From positions 5,766,001-5,830,000 of the forward strand of contig OZ242006.1 of the NCBI GenBank assembly GCA_965204705.1: a stretch of 64,000 nt of DNA. The letters run 5' to 3'. Shown here in pieces: positions 62,502-64,000 of this stretch (positions are counted from its first letter, which is position 1; each line of letters opens with the position of its first letter). Below the pieces are notes generated by a model. That model had not been told where the DNA came from. It did not search any database and saw nothing but the letters and a program-made list of their open reading frames with translations. The stretch is from Bin5 sp965204705 (lineage in GTDB: Bacteria > Chloroflexota > Anaerolineae > Caldilineales > Caldilineaceae). The position numbers and the translations under genes were made by a program.

Positions 62502-63228
62502 TTTCTCCTCCTGCTCGGCAATCTACGGCTTATGGAACGGGAGAAAGTTGACCTGAACGGCCTTGTGCCTCGGTATGAAGAGCTGAAGGCCGAAGCCAGA
62601 TCTACAATATGGCTGGCTGTGGACGGGCAGACGGCGGCGCTGATTGCGGTGGCCGACACAGTGAAGGAAGGCTCCGGGGAGGCTGTTGCTACTCTCTGCA
62701 GAAAGGGTCTCACAGTGGCCGTTCTCACCGGTGACAGCCAGACAACCGCCGACGCGGATAGCAAGGGAAGCAGGCATCAGCCGTGTGATCGCAGAGCTGC
62801 TGCCCGGCCAGAAAGTCGGTCAGGCGAAGGCGATGCAGGCGGAAGGATTTCGTGTGGCAATGCTTGGCGACGGCATTGACGCCGCGCCTGCACTTGCCCA
62901 GGCCGACGTTGACATCGCGATTGGCGCAGGGACTGACGTGGCGATGGAGGCGGCCGACGTGACCCTCATTCGAGGCGATTTGCGCAGCGTTCCGCAGGCG
63001 ATCATACTGTCTCGGGCGACGATGCGAAATATCAGACAGAACCTCAGCTGGGCATTTGGCTACAATGTCGCCCTGCTTCCGATTGCAGCCGGCGTACTGG
63101 CGCCCTTCGCTTGGGCGCCGCCATTTCTGCAGCAACTTCACCCGATTCTGGCGGCGGCCGCGATGGCGTTTTCGAGCGTCAGCGTCGTAATCAATGCACT
63201 GCGCCTCCGTCAGTTCCAGTTGCAATGA
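62502..63228 (+). pseudogene. Heavy-metal P-type ATPase remnant (truncated, frameshifted)
   Basis: Frame 1 gives LLLGNLRLMEREKVDLNGL and GLTVAVLTGDSQTTADA (the TGDNxxTA hinge). A one-base insertion near 62756 shifts to IAREAGISRVIAELLPGQK, then VAMLGDGIDAAPALAQADV (the GDGxND hinge with Ile-Asp) and DVAMEAADVTLIRGDLRSV, ending in the last two membrane helices. The N-terminal metal-binding, transport and phosphorylation (DKTGT) parts are missing, so it cannot pump. Confidence 0.85.
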
Positions 63229-63231
63229 GCG

Positions 63232-64000
63232 ATGATATTTGATTTCGCATACTTGACGCTGGTGTTGGCCCTGATCCTGTGCGCCTTTGGCATGGCAGCC
63301 GGATACTGGGGAGGCCAGTTGGGTTCAAGAACGGCGGCTGCAGGGGTCCCGTCCTTGGGAGCACAAAGAGAATCCCGAGACCAGCTGAGCGTGTCCTGGA
63401 GTGACCGGCTCACTGAGAGCAGCTTTCACTCAGTTTTTGCGGTTTGCGGTCTTGTGGGGATCGCTTCGGTAGTTCTGTGGTACGGTCTGCTGACGGACCA
63501 GTTCCAGATTGCGTATATCTGGAACAGTTCGGAGAGAAGCCTGCCCGCGTTCTACAAATTCGCCGCGATTTGGGGCGGCCAGGCCGGAAGTCTTCTTTTC
63601 TGGACGCTCCTGCTCAGTCTTTTCAGTACGGCGGCGGCCCTGACATTTCGAACGAGCCAGCGCACGTTGATGCCTTACGTCAATGCGACACTGCTGGCGA
63701 CGCTCCTCTTCTTTCTTGTCCTGCTGGTCTTCAGCGCTAACCCTTTTGAACAGATCGGCGTTGTCCCAAGCGATGGGCGCGGCCTGAATCCACTGCTACA
63801 AAACTACTGGATGGTAATCCACCCGGTCATGCTCTACCTGGGGTGGGTTGGGCTAACTGTACCCTTTGCTTTTGCGGTTGCTGCCCTTTTGAGCAAACGA
63901 CTGGACCGGCGCTGGGTGCGCACAGTGCGGCGCTGGACGCTGATCCCGTGGATGTTCCTCTCGGCCGGCATTATCATGGGCAGCCAGTGGGCCTACATGG
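63232..64000 (+). CDS. CcmF/NrfE-type cytochrome c heme lyase, N-terminal part (cut by window end)
   Basis: Open from ATG 63232 through the last base (256 codons). FAAIWGGQAGSLLFWTLLLS (the WGG loop, about 111-130), RGLNPLLQNYWMVIHPVMLY (heme-ligand His region) and LGWVGLTVPFAFAVAALLS are CcmF landmarks. It ligates heme to apocytochromes during system I biogenesis. It begins 3 bp after the ATPase remnant. GATG overlap leaves a weak ribosome-binding site. Confidence 0.9.
   Translation, partial: MIFDFAYLTLVLALILCAFGMAAGYWGGQLGSRTAAAGVPSLGAQRESRDQLSVSWSDRLTESSFHSVFAVCGLVGIASVVLWYGLLTDQFQIAYIWNSSERSLPAFYKFAAIWGGQAGSLLFWTLLLSLFSTAAALTFRTSQRTLMPYVNATLLATLLFFLVLLVFSANPFEQIGVVPSDGRGLNPLLQNYWMVIHPVMLYLGWVGLTVPFAFAVAALLSKRLDRRWVRTVRRWTLIPWMFLSAGIIMGSQWAYM

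Noticed and set aside
1..64000. tRNA and rRNA genes
   Set aside because: I looked for T-arm-like GGTTCRA strings with acceptor pairing and for rRNA cores and found none convincing.

Overview
The window looks like a chromosomal segment of a free-living or host-associated Chloroflexota bacterium (Caldilineales/Anaerolineae-like). This is inferred from gene content, not from a database search: enolase-superfamily, Gfo/Idh, fucosidase, phytanoyl-dioxygenase and DUF6807 sugar or osmolyte genes, a Tat-exported sugar-binding lipoprotein, a NurA nuclease, many PIN/HicB/MNT toxin-antitoxin type genes, and intergenic miniature repeats. Housekeeping genes (gatB, ogt, a ccmF-type heme lyase, a lytic transglycosylase) show that it is chromosomal. 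The housekeeping parts are GC-rich, and the accessory parts (about 12.9-20.8 kb and 36-57 kb) are visibly more AT-rich.

Layout. (a) 0-12.6 kb: carbohydrate and acid catabolism (enolase-superfamily enzyme, TIM-barrel isomerase, Gfo/Idh dehydrogenase, GH29 fucosidase with a co-transcribed unknown protein), an orphan DarG-like macro protein, a methyltransferase, a fluoride channel, an M1-type peptidase lipoprotein, NurA and Ogt. (b) 13.0-20.4 kb: a defence cassette. It holds a nuclease-methyltransferase fusion, a PIN protein, a DUF4145 protein and a specificity subunit in one operon, with a convergent SIR2-type NADase candidate. (c) 20.4-35.5 kb: DUF6807 gene with an MNT gene and a decayed 3' copy, gatB, lytic transglycosylase, a PMT-like membrane glycosyltransferase, a complete sugar ABC transporter and a PhyH dioxygenase. 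Two inverted copies of a roughly 330-bp miniature element lie here. (d) 36-57 kb: a dense defence and mobile island. It holds a hairpin-flanked 52-aa membrane peptide, a terminase-small-subunit-like pair, DUF433, PIN + AAA ATPase, a type ISP-like restriction enzyme, a HEPN-like protein, an OLD-like ATPase-TOPRIM protein, a divergent TIR (ThsB-like)/SLATT pair, higBA, an ORF-less group II intron inserted in an IS3 relic, a DUF6602 nuclease, and several very small membrane proteins. (e) 57-64 kb: M20 peptidase with an MNT gene and a broken HEPN/M20 3' fragment, an IS5-type element, a cytochrome c lipoprotein, DUF2085, a broken P-type ATPase and the start of a ccmF-like gene.

Three signals stand out. 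The first is the divergent TIR/SLATT pair, with 30 bp between start codons, a candidate NAD-derived-signal/membrane-pore defence system that lacks ThsA. The second is the arrangement 'full gene X - MNT nucleotidyltransferase - 3' fragment of X-like gene', which occurs twice in 64 kb on unrelated genes. The third is a group II intron without a reverse transcriptase, sitting inside the terminal repeat of an IS3 relic whose uninterrupted copy lies 2.7 kb away. All functional statements are from motif reading only. No homology search was run.
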